Shown: positions 54,189 to 62,198 of the stretch, piece by piece
How positions within the stretch are numbered: position 1 is the first letter of the stretch
How the letters are laid out: each line of letters begins with the position of its first letter
Assembly (NCBI GenBank): GCA_964598485.1
Contig: CAZRCD010000010.1
Location: forward strand, 8,512-72,511
Reading direction: 5' to 3'
From: SOJA01 sp964598485
Lineage (GTDB): Archaea > Thermoproteota > Bathyarchaeia > Bathyarchaeales > Bathycorpusculaceae
DNA length: 64,000 nt
Position numbers and translations under genes: made by a program
The notes under the pieces: model-generated
What the model was told of the DNA's origin: nothing
The model's database searches: none
Seen by the model: the letters and a program-made list of their open reading frames with translations, nothing else

Positions 54189-54960
54189 ATGCTGGATTTG
54201 AGCGGAATCCCTCCTACACGTCTCCTTTATTATGAAGATGCCTATGTGAAAGAGTTCGATTCAAATGTGGTTAAGGTTCTAAAAACGGAAAATCATGAGG
54301 CTGGCGTGATTTTGGATGAGACAGCCTTCTATCCGGGTGGCGGCGGACAACCACCAGACATAGGGTTAATAGAAGGCAGCACCATGCAGGCTAAAGTTGT
54401 TAGGTTGCAGAGAAGAGGCGATATCATAATCCATTATGTCGATGAAATTTTCGGAGAGATTAGGGAAGGAGACATTGTTAGGGGACTTCTTGACTGGGAA
54501 AGGCGCTATAAGCTTATGCGAATCCACACAAGCGCCCATCTAATGTCACAGGCGATACGCCGAGCCCTAGGCAAACTGGTGGAAATTGTAAGCTCTGGAA
54601 TGGATTTAGAAAAAGCGAGGCTTGACTTCACACATGCAGGCTCAACCCGCGAATTTTTTCCCGCAGATCGAAACCATAGCAAACCATGTTGTTAAGGAAA
54701 ACAGAATCGTAAAAATTAGGTTGATGCCGAGAAATGAGGCAGAGGAATATGTTAAACGATTTCATGAGTCCCTAAAGACACTTCCGCTACAAGTCAGCGA
54801 AGTACGTATAGTGGAGATTGAAGGTTGGCATGCATGTGCATGTGGTGGCACACATGTTAAAAGCACGGGTGAGATAGGGGAGATAAAGTTATTATCCAGA
54901 AGTTCAAAGGGCAAAGGCATCGAAAGAATAGAGTTTTATATTGGGACAACTATTGATTAA
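54189..54960 (+). pseudogene. alaX: Alanyl-tRNA editing protein AlaX, interrupted by a single-base frameshift
   Basis: AlaX hydrolyses mischarged Ser- or Gly-tRNA(Ala). The first frame (54189 to about 54660) has FYPGGGGQPPD (about 48-58), the zinc motif HTSAH (113-117) and the core of the editing domain. The second frame (to 54960) continues FFPQIETIANHVVKENRIVK and carries the remaining zinc ligands WHACACGGTHV. The frames join if one base is removed from the T6C3 run around 54653-54661. Both parts are otherwise intact, so an assembly error or very recent break is likely. Confidence 0.88.
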
Positions 54961-54976
54961 ATGGTCGGTGATGGTC

Positions 54977-56011
54977 ATGAAAATCTTTAAAGCCTCGTTC
55001 ATTTTATCTCTTTTGTTTGTTTTCCTTATTTCATGTCATCAGGTCTGGGCAGATAGAGGCGGTTTCTCTCCTACAAGTGTGGAGCGTGTATCTGAATCTG
55101 GTCAAAAAGCCGTAATAGCTTGGAATGGAACTGATGAAATACTTATGCTTTCTACGGATGTAAGTTCCAGCCAAAAATCCGAAGTAGTAGAACTTATGCC
55201 ACTTCCATCCAATCCCACGATAAGTAGGGGGGAAAAACAGTCATTTCTGAAGGTTCAAGAACTCGTTAACACATACTTAGCTGTAGTAGGTCCGAAATGG
55301 ACATGGGGAGATCACAGATCATTGGGAGGGTCGCCTGGCGCACAGCCCCCCAAAATCACAATCACTTTTCAAGAGGCTATAGGAGTTCACTATCTCACAG
55401 TCGTGAAAGCAGAAGAAGCCAGCGAGTTAATCCAATGGTTAGAGAATTTTCTTGAAACCAAAGGATATACGAAAGAACTGCCATCCAATTTGGAGGAAAT
55501 GTTTTCATACTACATACAAAACAAGATGAACTTTTTTGTTATAGACATGATAGAGACAAATTCAACGGTGAAAACAGTTGATCCCTTAGTATATGAGTTC
55601 AAAAGCTCCAAACTATACTATCCGCTGCGAATCTCCTCACTTTTCTCCGGCGACACCGACATTTCTTTGTTTACTATAACAAGCAATGAATTAAATGATG
55701 ACTCAATTATCGGGGAAGGATTCGTGAAAAAAGCTCAATTTCAAATCAAACAAGAAGCCCTCGCAGAAATCAACACTAACATGACTAAGCTTTATTCCAG
55801 TAATCCCTATATATGTTATTTTGAGTTCAGAGGTGCATTAGAAGATTTCGATGGCGACATTTTAGCAGACTTCCAATCAAGTCCCGATATTCCTACCGTG
55901 ACACTGGCTGTACTTAGCCTAGGTTCAGGATTGGTGTTTTTGCTTTTGTTCTTTCCTGTGAATAGAATAGGAAGTCTTCTCCACGGAAAACATTCGACTT
56001 CCAATAACTAA
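54977..56011 (+). CDS. DUF2330 membrane-anchored protein
   Basis: 344 residues from the ATG at 54977 (the frame is open to TTG 54941). Signal peptide (about 1-25), then the DUF2330 domain (about 28-290: RGGFSPTSVERVSESGQKAV, IAWNGTDEILMLSTDVSSS, VELMPLPSNP), and a C-terminal helix (about 309-328) with a basic tail. Function of DUF2330 unknown. The next frame, also membrane protein-coding, begins before this one ends. Confidence 0.8.
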   Translation: MKIFKASFILSLLFVFLISCHQVWADRGGFSPTSVERVSESGQKAVIAWNGTDEILMLSTDVSSSQKSEVVELMPLPSNPTISRGEKQSFLKVQELVNTYLAVVGPKWTWGDHRSLGGSPGAQPPKITITFQEAIGVHYLTVVKAEEASELIQWLENFLETKGYTKELPSNLEEMFSYYIQNKMNFFVIDMIETNSTVKTVDPLVYEFKSSKLYYPLRISSLFSGDTDISLFTITSNELNDDSIIGEGFVKKAQFQIKQEALAEINTNMTKLYSSNPYICYFEFRGALEDFDGDILADFQSSPDIPTVTLAVLSLGSGLVFLLLFFPVNRIGSLLHGKHSTSNN

Positions 56012-56117
56012 GCGACTAGAGATTGCCTCACTGCTCGCAGGTCTAGTAGGCATCTTCTTAACTTGGAGTGGGCTCCTTCTTCCTTGGGGATTAGTAGAAT
56101 GGGGAAAAAGCGGAGAA

Positions 56118-56708
56118 GTGTTGATTGCGTTTAGCGGATTGAGTTCTTTACTACTCGGAAAAGACAGAATAGGAAATCCCCTAGTTATCTTCCCTCTTCT
56201 AGCTCTAATCCCTTGTTACCTTTTTCTGCTGTTAATTCAAAGAAATTCAAAAGGAGCATCTGCGAGTCTAGCAGCAGCGGGATTGTGCATAACGTTACAA
56301 ACGCTAATGTGGATAGTGGGCATTTTTCCTGTACCCGGCGTATCCTACACCTATTACCCAGCGTATATCATAAATATTGGAGTATACACTACAGTGATAG
56401 GCAGTTTATTCACAATGTCGGCGGGATTACTTTCCCTTTTGCGAATAAAACTAATGCCTGCACATCTCGTAATGGCGAGTAGAAGGATCGGATTTGAAAC
56501 CTATATGGTCAAGAGATTCTTAGCATTTGTAGTGACCTTAATTGGTGTTACACTTGTTATTTTTCTGGCTTTATTCTCTATTTCCTCCATGGTAGAGAGA
56601 GCACCTTTACATGTTAGAAGCCATGAATGCTCTATTGTCTTTGCTTTGTTGACAGCAAGAGCATGCGCCCATTTTACAGCAAAACTTAATTCCTATTTAT
56701 GCCCTTAA
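56118..56708 (+). CDS. Membrane protein ending in an ABC-permease-like N-terminus
   Basis: 196 residues from GTG 56118, but the same frame is open from 55971 with membrane-like residues (ITKRLEIASLLAGLVGIFLT), so the real protein is longer, with no standard start visible. Four helices form an unknown domain; then the residues GFETYMVKRFLAFVVTLIGV followed by TLVIFLALFSI resemble the N-terminal helix of DppB-type permeases (compare STYIVRRLLLLIPILIGVSL at 44037). It then loses similarity and stops, so it looks like a truncated fusion. Confidence 0.5.
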   Translation: MLIAFSGLSSLLLGKDRIGNPLVIFPLLALIPCYLFLLLIQRNSKGASASLAAAGLCITLQTLMWIVGIFPVPGVSYTYYPAYIINIGVYTTVIGSLFTMSAGLLSLLRIKLMPAHLVMASRRIGFETYMVKRFLAFVVTLIGVTLVIFLALFSISSMVERAPLHVRSHECSIVFALLTARACAHFTAKLNSYLCP

Positions 56709-56855
56709 ATTGTTAGGATGATGAAGTAAAGAGTTAATAGAGCTTATGGCTGTGATATTACTCGACGGGCGAACTGACAACTTCTATCGGAAAACTTATG
56801 AACAAAGAACACAAGTGGAAAAAAGAGAAAGCTACATTGAGATTGCAGAAGTTAA

Positions 56856-58541
56856 ATGCAGGCGGAAAGTACAAACTTGCTTAAACCCAAAGTCGCTAAA
56901 GCATTGGACAAACTTTCATCAAAAACCGTCATAAAAAACACCGTCTACATAGTTTCAATAATCATATTTTTCGCGTTAATTCTGCTCCCGCCAATTTTAG
57001 GAATAATCATCAAATGGGGAGCAATAGAAGATGTATTAAGCGAACCACAACTTATGTCAGGTGCCTTGAATGCAATTGGCATGTCCTTCGCCGTCGCTCT
57101 TCTCGTTTCGTTCATAGATGTTGTGGCTGGCGTGCCAATGGCATGGATGATCACGCGGGGAAAATCGAAATGGCTAAGCGTTTTAGACACCCTTTCAGAC
57201 ATTCCATTCATCGTGCCGACAGCCACGCTTGGCTATTCGCTCCTTCTTTTCTGGAACGAGCCCGGAGGACTGTCATCACTCTTTGGAGCGTCCTTGGTTT
57301 CGCCAGGCTGGCTCCTAGTAATTCTTCTTCATTTCGCTTTTTCATTTCCAGTGATAGTTAGAGTGATGGTTGGCGCGTTGCTTGATTACAAACTAGAATA
57401 TGAACAAGCATCCAGAACCTTGGGTGCAGCACCACTAACAGCGTCTCGAACTGTTACGTTTCCAATTTTGAAACCCTCTCTAATTGCCTCCTTTGTTTTG
57501 GCCTTTGCAAGGTCCATTTCGGAAACTGGAGCCACAATGATGGTTGCGGGCATCTTTGAGTATGGAAAATATACACCTTTTTTCGAAAATGGAGCAATCT
57601 TTATTCAAACACATCTTGGTCAAAATAAAGAAATAACGGGAGCTGTAGTTTTTGCAAGCTTTTTCTTAATCATGCTGTCATGTCTAGTATTCATAATAAT
57701 AAAGATGCTGGGACCAAGATTGAAGATGCCAATTAAAAAGGTCTGGCCGATTAGTGAAAGAAAGCTCAGCTCATCTGCTGTTACGTCTTCAAGAAATGGA
57801 TTAACACTTTTAGTGTTTTTTATTTTAGTGCTTATTCCGTCGCTTTTTGTTGCTTTACCAGCATCAGAAGCGTTCCTTACAGGTGAGTTTTTGGAGGCTC
57901 TAGGTGGTGCTGGTCCATGGGGAGAATACTGGCAAAGTCTGTTGTTAACATACTCATTAGGAGTTGTTGTGACTTTGATAAACACTATTATTGGTTTACC
58001 AATAGCCATAGTTGTTGCAAGGAGAAAATTCGGAATATTACCCTCGGCAATTTTAGATGTACTAGTTAACGTCCCATTGGTTGTCCCTTCAGCTGCTTTA
58101 GGAGCTTCTTTAGCCATTTTCTGGGGAAATTTCAAGTTCATACCTGAAATCTGGCTGCTTGTTTTTGCACATTTGGCTATCACATACCCTTATTTTGTAA
58201 GATCCATGTCGGCTGCTGTAGAAAGGATAAACACAGAATTGGAAGAGGCTGCAAAAACACTGGGTGCAAAACCCTTCTCTGTATTTAGAACAATAGTCTT
58301 TCCATTGACGAAATATTCTATTCTTTCAGGTGCAATCATGGTGTTTACAAGAAGTGTGAGTGAAACTGGTGCCACAATGGTTGTTAGCAACTTGGTTACT
58401 GCTCCAGTTTTATTGGTTAACTGGGTTAAGAGCGGAGTCTCAACAGCCACTTTAGGGCTGGGCTGCGGTTTTCTCATACTATTCTCTTTCATAATCCTAT
58501 TGGTTCTCAGGCTTGTTTCGAGGGGAAGAGGGATATATTAG
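56856..58541 (+). CDS. ABC transporter permease, two fused permease domains (FbpB/ThiP type)
   Basis: 561 residues with about 12 helices, two BPD_transp_1 units in one chain. Each has an EAA loop: QASRTLGAAPLTASRTVTFP (about 188-207) and EEAAKTLGAKPFSVFRTIVF (about 464-483). RSISETGAT / RSVSETGAT recurs after each. This layout occurs in iron, thiamine and phosphonate importers. It is followed by its ATPase and DUF47 protein. No substrate-binding protein is in the operon, leaving the substrate open. Confidence 0.88.
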   Translation: MQAESTNLLKPKVAKALDKLSSKTVIKNTVYIVSIIIFFALILLPPILGIIIKWGAIEDVLSEPQLMSGALNAIGMSFAVALLVSFIDVVAGVPMAWMITRGKSKWLSVLDTLSDIPFIVPTATLGYSLLLFWNEPGGLSSLFGASLVSPGWLLVILLHFAFSFPVIVRVMVGALLDYKLEYEQASRTLGAAPLTASRTVTFPILKPSLIASFVLAFARSISETGATMMVAGIFEYGKYTPFFENGAIFIQTHLGQNKEITGAVVFASFFLIMLSCLVFIIIKMLGPRLKMPIKKVWPISERKLSSSAVTSSRNGLTLLVFFILVLIPSLFVALPASEAFLTGEFLEALGGAGPWGEYWQSLLLTYSLGVVVTLINTIIGLPIAIVVARRKFGILPSAILDVLVNVPLVVPSAALGASLAIFWGNFKFIPEIWLLVFAHLAITYPYFVRSMSAAVERINTELEEAAKTLGAKPFSVFRTIVFPLTKYSILSGAIMVFTRSVSETGATMVVSNLVTAPVLLVNWVKSGVSTATLGLGCGFLILFSFIILLVLRLVSRGRGIY

Positions 58542-58612
58542 CATGTTTAATATACTGCTAAAACCTTATGCGTTTTTTCTCACTCTCATAGATCCAAAGG
58601 GGGCAGAAACAA

Positions 58613-59719
58613 GTGCCTGATGTCCGCTTGGTTAACGTGACAAAGACGTACGGAAAAATAGTCGCCGTGGACGGTGTAAACCTCCACATTTACGATAAGG
58701 AATATTTCTCTTTGCTTGGTCCAAGCGGGTGTGGAAAAACAACTTTGTTAAGGCTTATCGCTGGGTTAGTTCAACCAGATGAAGGTGAAGTTTACATTGG
58801 AGATAGGCTTGTTAATGATGTCCCGCCTGAAGACAGGGACATTGGTTTTGTCTTCCAGACTTTTGCTTTATTTCCACACATGAATTCGTGGGATAACGTG
58901 ACTTATGGTCCGAGAGTGAAAGGTTTCGACGTGAGAAAGTCAGAGACAATAGGACACGAAGTGCTTGAGATGGTTAGGCTGCATGAACGTTTGGATGCCT
59001 ATCCAAACGAGCTGAGCGGGGGAATGATGCAGAGGATAGCTGTGGCAAGAGCATTAGCAGCGGGTTCAAAATTACTACTTCTAGATGAGCCGTTAGGACA
59101 GTTGGACGCGAAGGTGAGAAATGAATTGAGATATGAAATAAGGAAGATGACGAAGGATTTGGAGTTAACAGCCATACATGTCACACACGACCAAGCTGAA
59201 GCCATGGCAATTTCAGACAGAATCGCAGTCATAAAAAAGGGAAAAATTTTGCAGGTTGGAACTCCAAAGGAGCTTTATATGACACCGAAAAGTGTCTTTA
59301 TAGCCCATTTCATCGGAGAATCAAACTTTCTAGAAGGCTACGTTTCAGATCTAAACAGAAGAGGAGCAACTATAGAGCTTCGCGGTGGAATAAAAGTTCA
59401 AGCAGGAGTCCCAAAAAATATGGACAAGGGAGATAGGGCGGTTTTAGCTATAAGACCAGAAACTTTTGTCGTTGAAAAGGGGATAAAGAAAACTGAAAAC
59501 TCGATTTTAGGCATTGTAGAAAGAATAACATTTGAGGGAACAAATATAAGATATGCAATTAGACTCAGAAACGAGGATTCAGTTGTGGTTGTTAGACCAT
59601 CTTTAGTTGAAGAGTGGCTTAAGGTAGGTGAAAAAGTCACAGTAAGCTTTTCACATGAAAACACACATGTATTTGCGTATCCAGAGGTAGGGTTGAGGGA
59701 GGAATTAGCTGTTGAGTGA
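58613..59719 (+). CDS. ABC transporter ATP-binding protein (PotA/FbpC type)
   Basis: 368 residues from a GTG. Walker A GPSGCGKT (about 37-44), Q-loop FQTFALFPHM, signature LSGGMMQRIAVARALA, Walker B LLLDEPLGQLD, H-loop HVTHDQAEAM, and a C-terminal TOBE region (about 240-368) that binds regulatory ligands. It energises the fused permease 72 bases upstream. The stop overlaps the next gene's TTG by 8 bases. Confidence 0.92.
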   Translation: MPDVRLVNVTKTYGKIVAVDGVNLHIYDKEYFSLLGPSGCGKTTLLRLIAGLVQPDEGEVYIGDRLVNDVPPEDRDIGFVFQTFALFPHMNSWDNVTYGPRVKGFDVRKSETIGHEVLEMVRLHERLDAYPNELSGGMMQRIAVARALAAGSKLLLLDEPLGQLDAKVRNELRYEIRKMTKDLELTAIHVTHDQAEAMAISDRIAVIKKGKILQVGTPKELYMTPKSVFIAHFIGESNFLEGYVSDLNRRGATIELRGGIKVQAGVPKNMDKGDRAVLAIRPETFVVEKGIKKTENSILGIVERITFEGTNIRYAIRLRNEDSVVVVRPSLVEEWLKVGEKVTVSFSHENTHVFAYPEVGLREELAVE

Positions 59720-60371
59720 ATTGATAAAGTGGTTTGAGAAAAGAAGAGAAACAAAAGCCTTAGCAACGGTGCAGCGACACCTAGTCCTGACAACAGAAAT
59801 AGTTGCAGATTTGGAAATGGCAATGGGTGCAGCCGTTAGAAAAGAAGAAAAAGAAAAGCAAACATATATTGAGAGAGTGACAAGCGGTGAAAAGGAAGCA
59901 GACGGATTGCGCAGAAAAGTTATGGACGACGTTTCAAAGGGAGAACTCTCACCGATTGACAGGGCTGACTTAATGGACCTCGTCAAGAGGGTGGATATGG
60001 TTGCGGATTGGAGTAGAGAATCCACACGAGTATTAGGGGCTATACCAATGGAGCAGGTGCCAACCGCACTCAAGGATGTGTCCATGGAAATGGTTCGAAA
60101 CGTAAAGGACTGCGCAATCTCTCTTCAAAAATGCGTGAATAAAATGATGACAAAACCAGAAGAAGCGCTTCAAGCTGCAGACACCGTGGAACGAAAGGAA
60201 GAAGAAGTTGACGATATACATGAAAAAGCCAGAATATTACTCGGAAAAGAAGACTTGCCGAGGGCTGGAGTAGCGGTTTTAGTAAGCCAGCTTTTCGAAG
60301 CCATAGAAATGATTGCAGACTCTTGTGAAGATGCATGCGACCAAGTAAGAGTTATAATGGTTCGGAAATAA
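59712..60371 (+). CDS. DUF47 family protein (PhoU-like)
   Basis: 219 residues from a TTG overlapping the ATPase gene. Helical bundle of the DUF47 (TIGR00153) type: MSELIKWFEKRRETKALATV near the start, SGEKEADGLRRKVMDDVSKG (about 57-76), and ERKEEEVDDIHEKARILLGK late. DUF47 proteins usually accompany Pit phosphate carriers and resemble PhoU; here the pairing with an ABC importer suggests phosphate or phosphonate traffic, an inference from context only. Confidence 0.88.
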   Translation: MSELIKWFEKRRETKALATVQRHLVLTTEIVADLEMAMGAAVRKEEKEKQTYIERVTSGEKEADGLRRKVMDDVSKGELSPIDRADLMDLVKRVDMVADWSRESTRVLGAIPMEQVPTALKDVSMEMVRNVKDCAISLQKCVNKMMTKPEEALQAADTVERKEEEVDDIHEKARILLGKEDLPRAGVAVLVSQLFEAIEMIADSCEDACDQVRVIMVRK

Positions 60372-60381
60372 GTGATTAGCC

Positions 60382-60663
60382 ATGTCAGAAATGATAGTTG
60401 ATATATCTGAATTAAAAAGCGAAGGCAGCGACGTAATCAAGGAACTAATCGAATTCCTAGAAGAAAAAACGAAAGCTGAAGTGAAAAGAGCAACAGATGA
60501 AATAGTTGTGAAGGGCGAAGGAAAAAACGTTTCAAGATCATACTTGCGAGTGCTTTTGCGAAAATTCCTTCACAAACAGGAACTAAAGGAATATTTCAGA
60601 GTTATCGGCGGAAAAGAAAACACTTTGGTTATTAAAGAGAGGAAAATCTCCGAGGAAGAATAG
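60382..60663 (+). CDS. Ribosomal protein eL22-like
   Basis: 93 residues. The pattern VDISELKSEGSDVIKELIEF then ATDEIVVKGEGKNVSRSYLR and VLLRKFLHKQELKEYFRVIG, ending with an acidic ISEEE, follows eukaryotic large-subunit eL22 (S-x-x-Y-L-x-x-L-x-x-K-x-L-x-x-x-x-L). Length close to the eukaryotic core. Archaeal copies exist only in some lineages (from memory). It lies 10 bases after DUF47 and before a convergent gene of unknown function. Not near other ribosomal genes, as is usual for eL22. Confidence 0.75.
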   Translation: MSEMIVDISELKSEGSDVIKELIEFLEEKTKAEVKRATDEIVVKGEGKNVSRSYLRVLLRKFLHKQELKEYFRVIGGKENTLVIKERKISEEE

Positions 60664-60664
60664 C

Positions 60665-61081
60665 CTATTTTTTCTTTTTCAGTTCTTCACGTTTCTTTTT
60701 AGCGAAATCTTTCTGAACTTTTAGCATGTAGTTTCTTGCAATATAAGCACTCTTGTAAGCGTCTAACAACTTTTCGTTTTTTATACATTTTTCAGCGTCG
60801 TTAAGCAAATCTTGCACCGTAACCAGCGTCGGACCCACTTCGACTTTTTTGAGTTTTGGATTAAGCTTCCATTTTGATTTGTCGATTTCATTTTGAGCTG
60901 TCATTGAGAATAGGAACAAAGCGTATTCTAGTTCGGCCGCTACATGCCAAACGCTATCCGTAAGCAAGTCATCATCTTTTTTATCCATACCCAGCATTGA
61001 GCTATCGAGATATGTTATGGCGGACTTCAAAGCCTTCAGCATTTTCCTGTTAGCTGTCATCGCCTCAACTCGTTTTAGCAC
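60665..61081 (-). CDS. Helical protein, unknown
   Basis: 138 residues, all-alpha, with a very basic C-terminus (KKKREELKKKK). Segments such as ITYLDSSMLGMDKKDDDLLT, HVAAELEYALFLFSM and LLNDAEKCIKNEKLLDAYKS suggest a four-helix bundle. No family recognised; could bind RNA or nucleotide. It is convergent with the eL22-like gene (1-base gap). Confidence 0.6.
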   Translation of the reverse strand: MLKRVEAMTANRKMLKALKSAITYLDSSMLGMDKKDDDLLTDSVWHVAAELEYALFLFSMTAQNEIDKSKWKLNPKLKKVEVGPTLVTVQDLLNDAEKCIKNEKLLDAYKSAYIARNYMLKVQKDFAKKKREELKKKK

Positions 61082-61130
61082 ATTAATACTCGCCAGTCCT
61101 TTTTTATTGTTTCGTCAAGCTAGAATGCTT

Positions 61131-62090
61131 TCAATTCTTCTCTTTGGCAATGAAGAGGATTCCTAGCAGAATAAAAACGGCGCCGAAAACGAATATCGCC
61201 GCGGGTTTTTCTTGAAATAATATTATGCCTAGAATTGTAGCGCCGATAGGTTCAAGCAAAGCCATTGTTGCGGTTTCGAAGGATTTCAGGTTTGATAAGG
61301 AAGAAAAATATAGTGTATGAGCTGCTGCTGTTGGCAGTATGCCTAGTCCTATCAGTGGAAGGATTATTTCTGCTGCAGTTGGCCACGTTAAAATTTTGTT
61401 TGTTGCGGGTATGCTTGATATTCCTATGATCGTGGCTGTGAGTACATAAATTGGGAGCATTGTAGGAAGCACATTCATCTTTTTACGTATTTTCCTGCCA
61501 TAATTCAGATAGAAAGCTTCAACTAACGCAGCCAAAACAGCCTCTAAATCGCCTTTCAGGCTTGGAAAAATACCTTCTGGATGAGCATTTGCATTCGTAA
61601 CAGTGGTTTCAGCATAGGCAATTACAAGCACACCCATGAACGAGATTGTCAAGCCCAAGATTGCTAAACGAGATGGTTTAATGTTAAAAAGGAAAGTTGA
61701 GACGAATACCGAGAAAATTGGAGTTGTGTTTACGAGGACAGTTGCGTTTAGGATTGTTGTGTCCTTAACCGCAGATATGAAAAATATGAAGTGGAGAGCA
61801 AGGAAAACGCTGAGGATGAAGAGTTCTTTCAGATTTTTCCTTACAAGGTTACGGTTAAAGGACTTTCTGAGAACAAGTAATATTAAGACTAGGATTAGGC
61901 ACGCGATTATCAGACGCCAGAAAGCTATACAGAATGTGTCTAGGTTTTGTAGAAATCTTATGAAGATGGCTGCTGTTCCGAAGAGAACTCCAGCTGTTAT
62001 GCCCTCTGTTAGAGCCAGCTTTCTCGTTCTCACCGTATCCACAACGCCATTTTCACTTCTCAATTGAATAATGCCTAATAAGCGATTCAT
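61131..62090 (-). CDS. EamA family (DMT) transporter
   Basis: 319 residues with ten helices in two EamA repeats of five (about 28-160 and 185-315). The end of repeat 1 holds ATVLVNTTPIFSVFVSTFLF, and repeat 2 holds FSSLSNLKSFETATMALLEP with the conserved EPIGATILGIILFQE. Probably an exporter of metabolites or amino acids. It starts MNRLLGIIQL; the first 25 residues lie before helix 1. No neighbour suggests a substrate. Confidence 0.88.
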   Translation of the reverse strand: MNRLLGIIQLRSENGVVDTVRTRKLALTEGITAGVLFGTAAIFIRFLQNLDTFCIAFWRLIIACLILVLILLVLRKSFNRNLVRKNLKELFILSVFLALHFIFFISAVKDTTILNATVLVNTTPIFSVFVSTFLFNIKPSRLAILGLTISFMGVLVIAYAETTVTNANAHPEGIFPSLKGDLEAVLAALVEAFYLNYGRKIRKKMNVLPTMLPIYVLTATIIGISSIPATNKILTWPTAAEIILPLIGLGILPTAAAHTLYFSSLSNLKSFETATMALLEPIGATILGIILFQEKPAAIFVFGAVFILLGILFIAKEKN

Positions 62091-62198
62091 GCATTTATGT
62101 GGTTTGTAGTGCCTCTTTCATAAACTTCACGCATTCTGAAGATTTCAGAAGTTTTCCTCAAACTTGTGTGGAAATGTAGAAAATGGATGTTGTATGTA

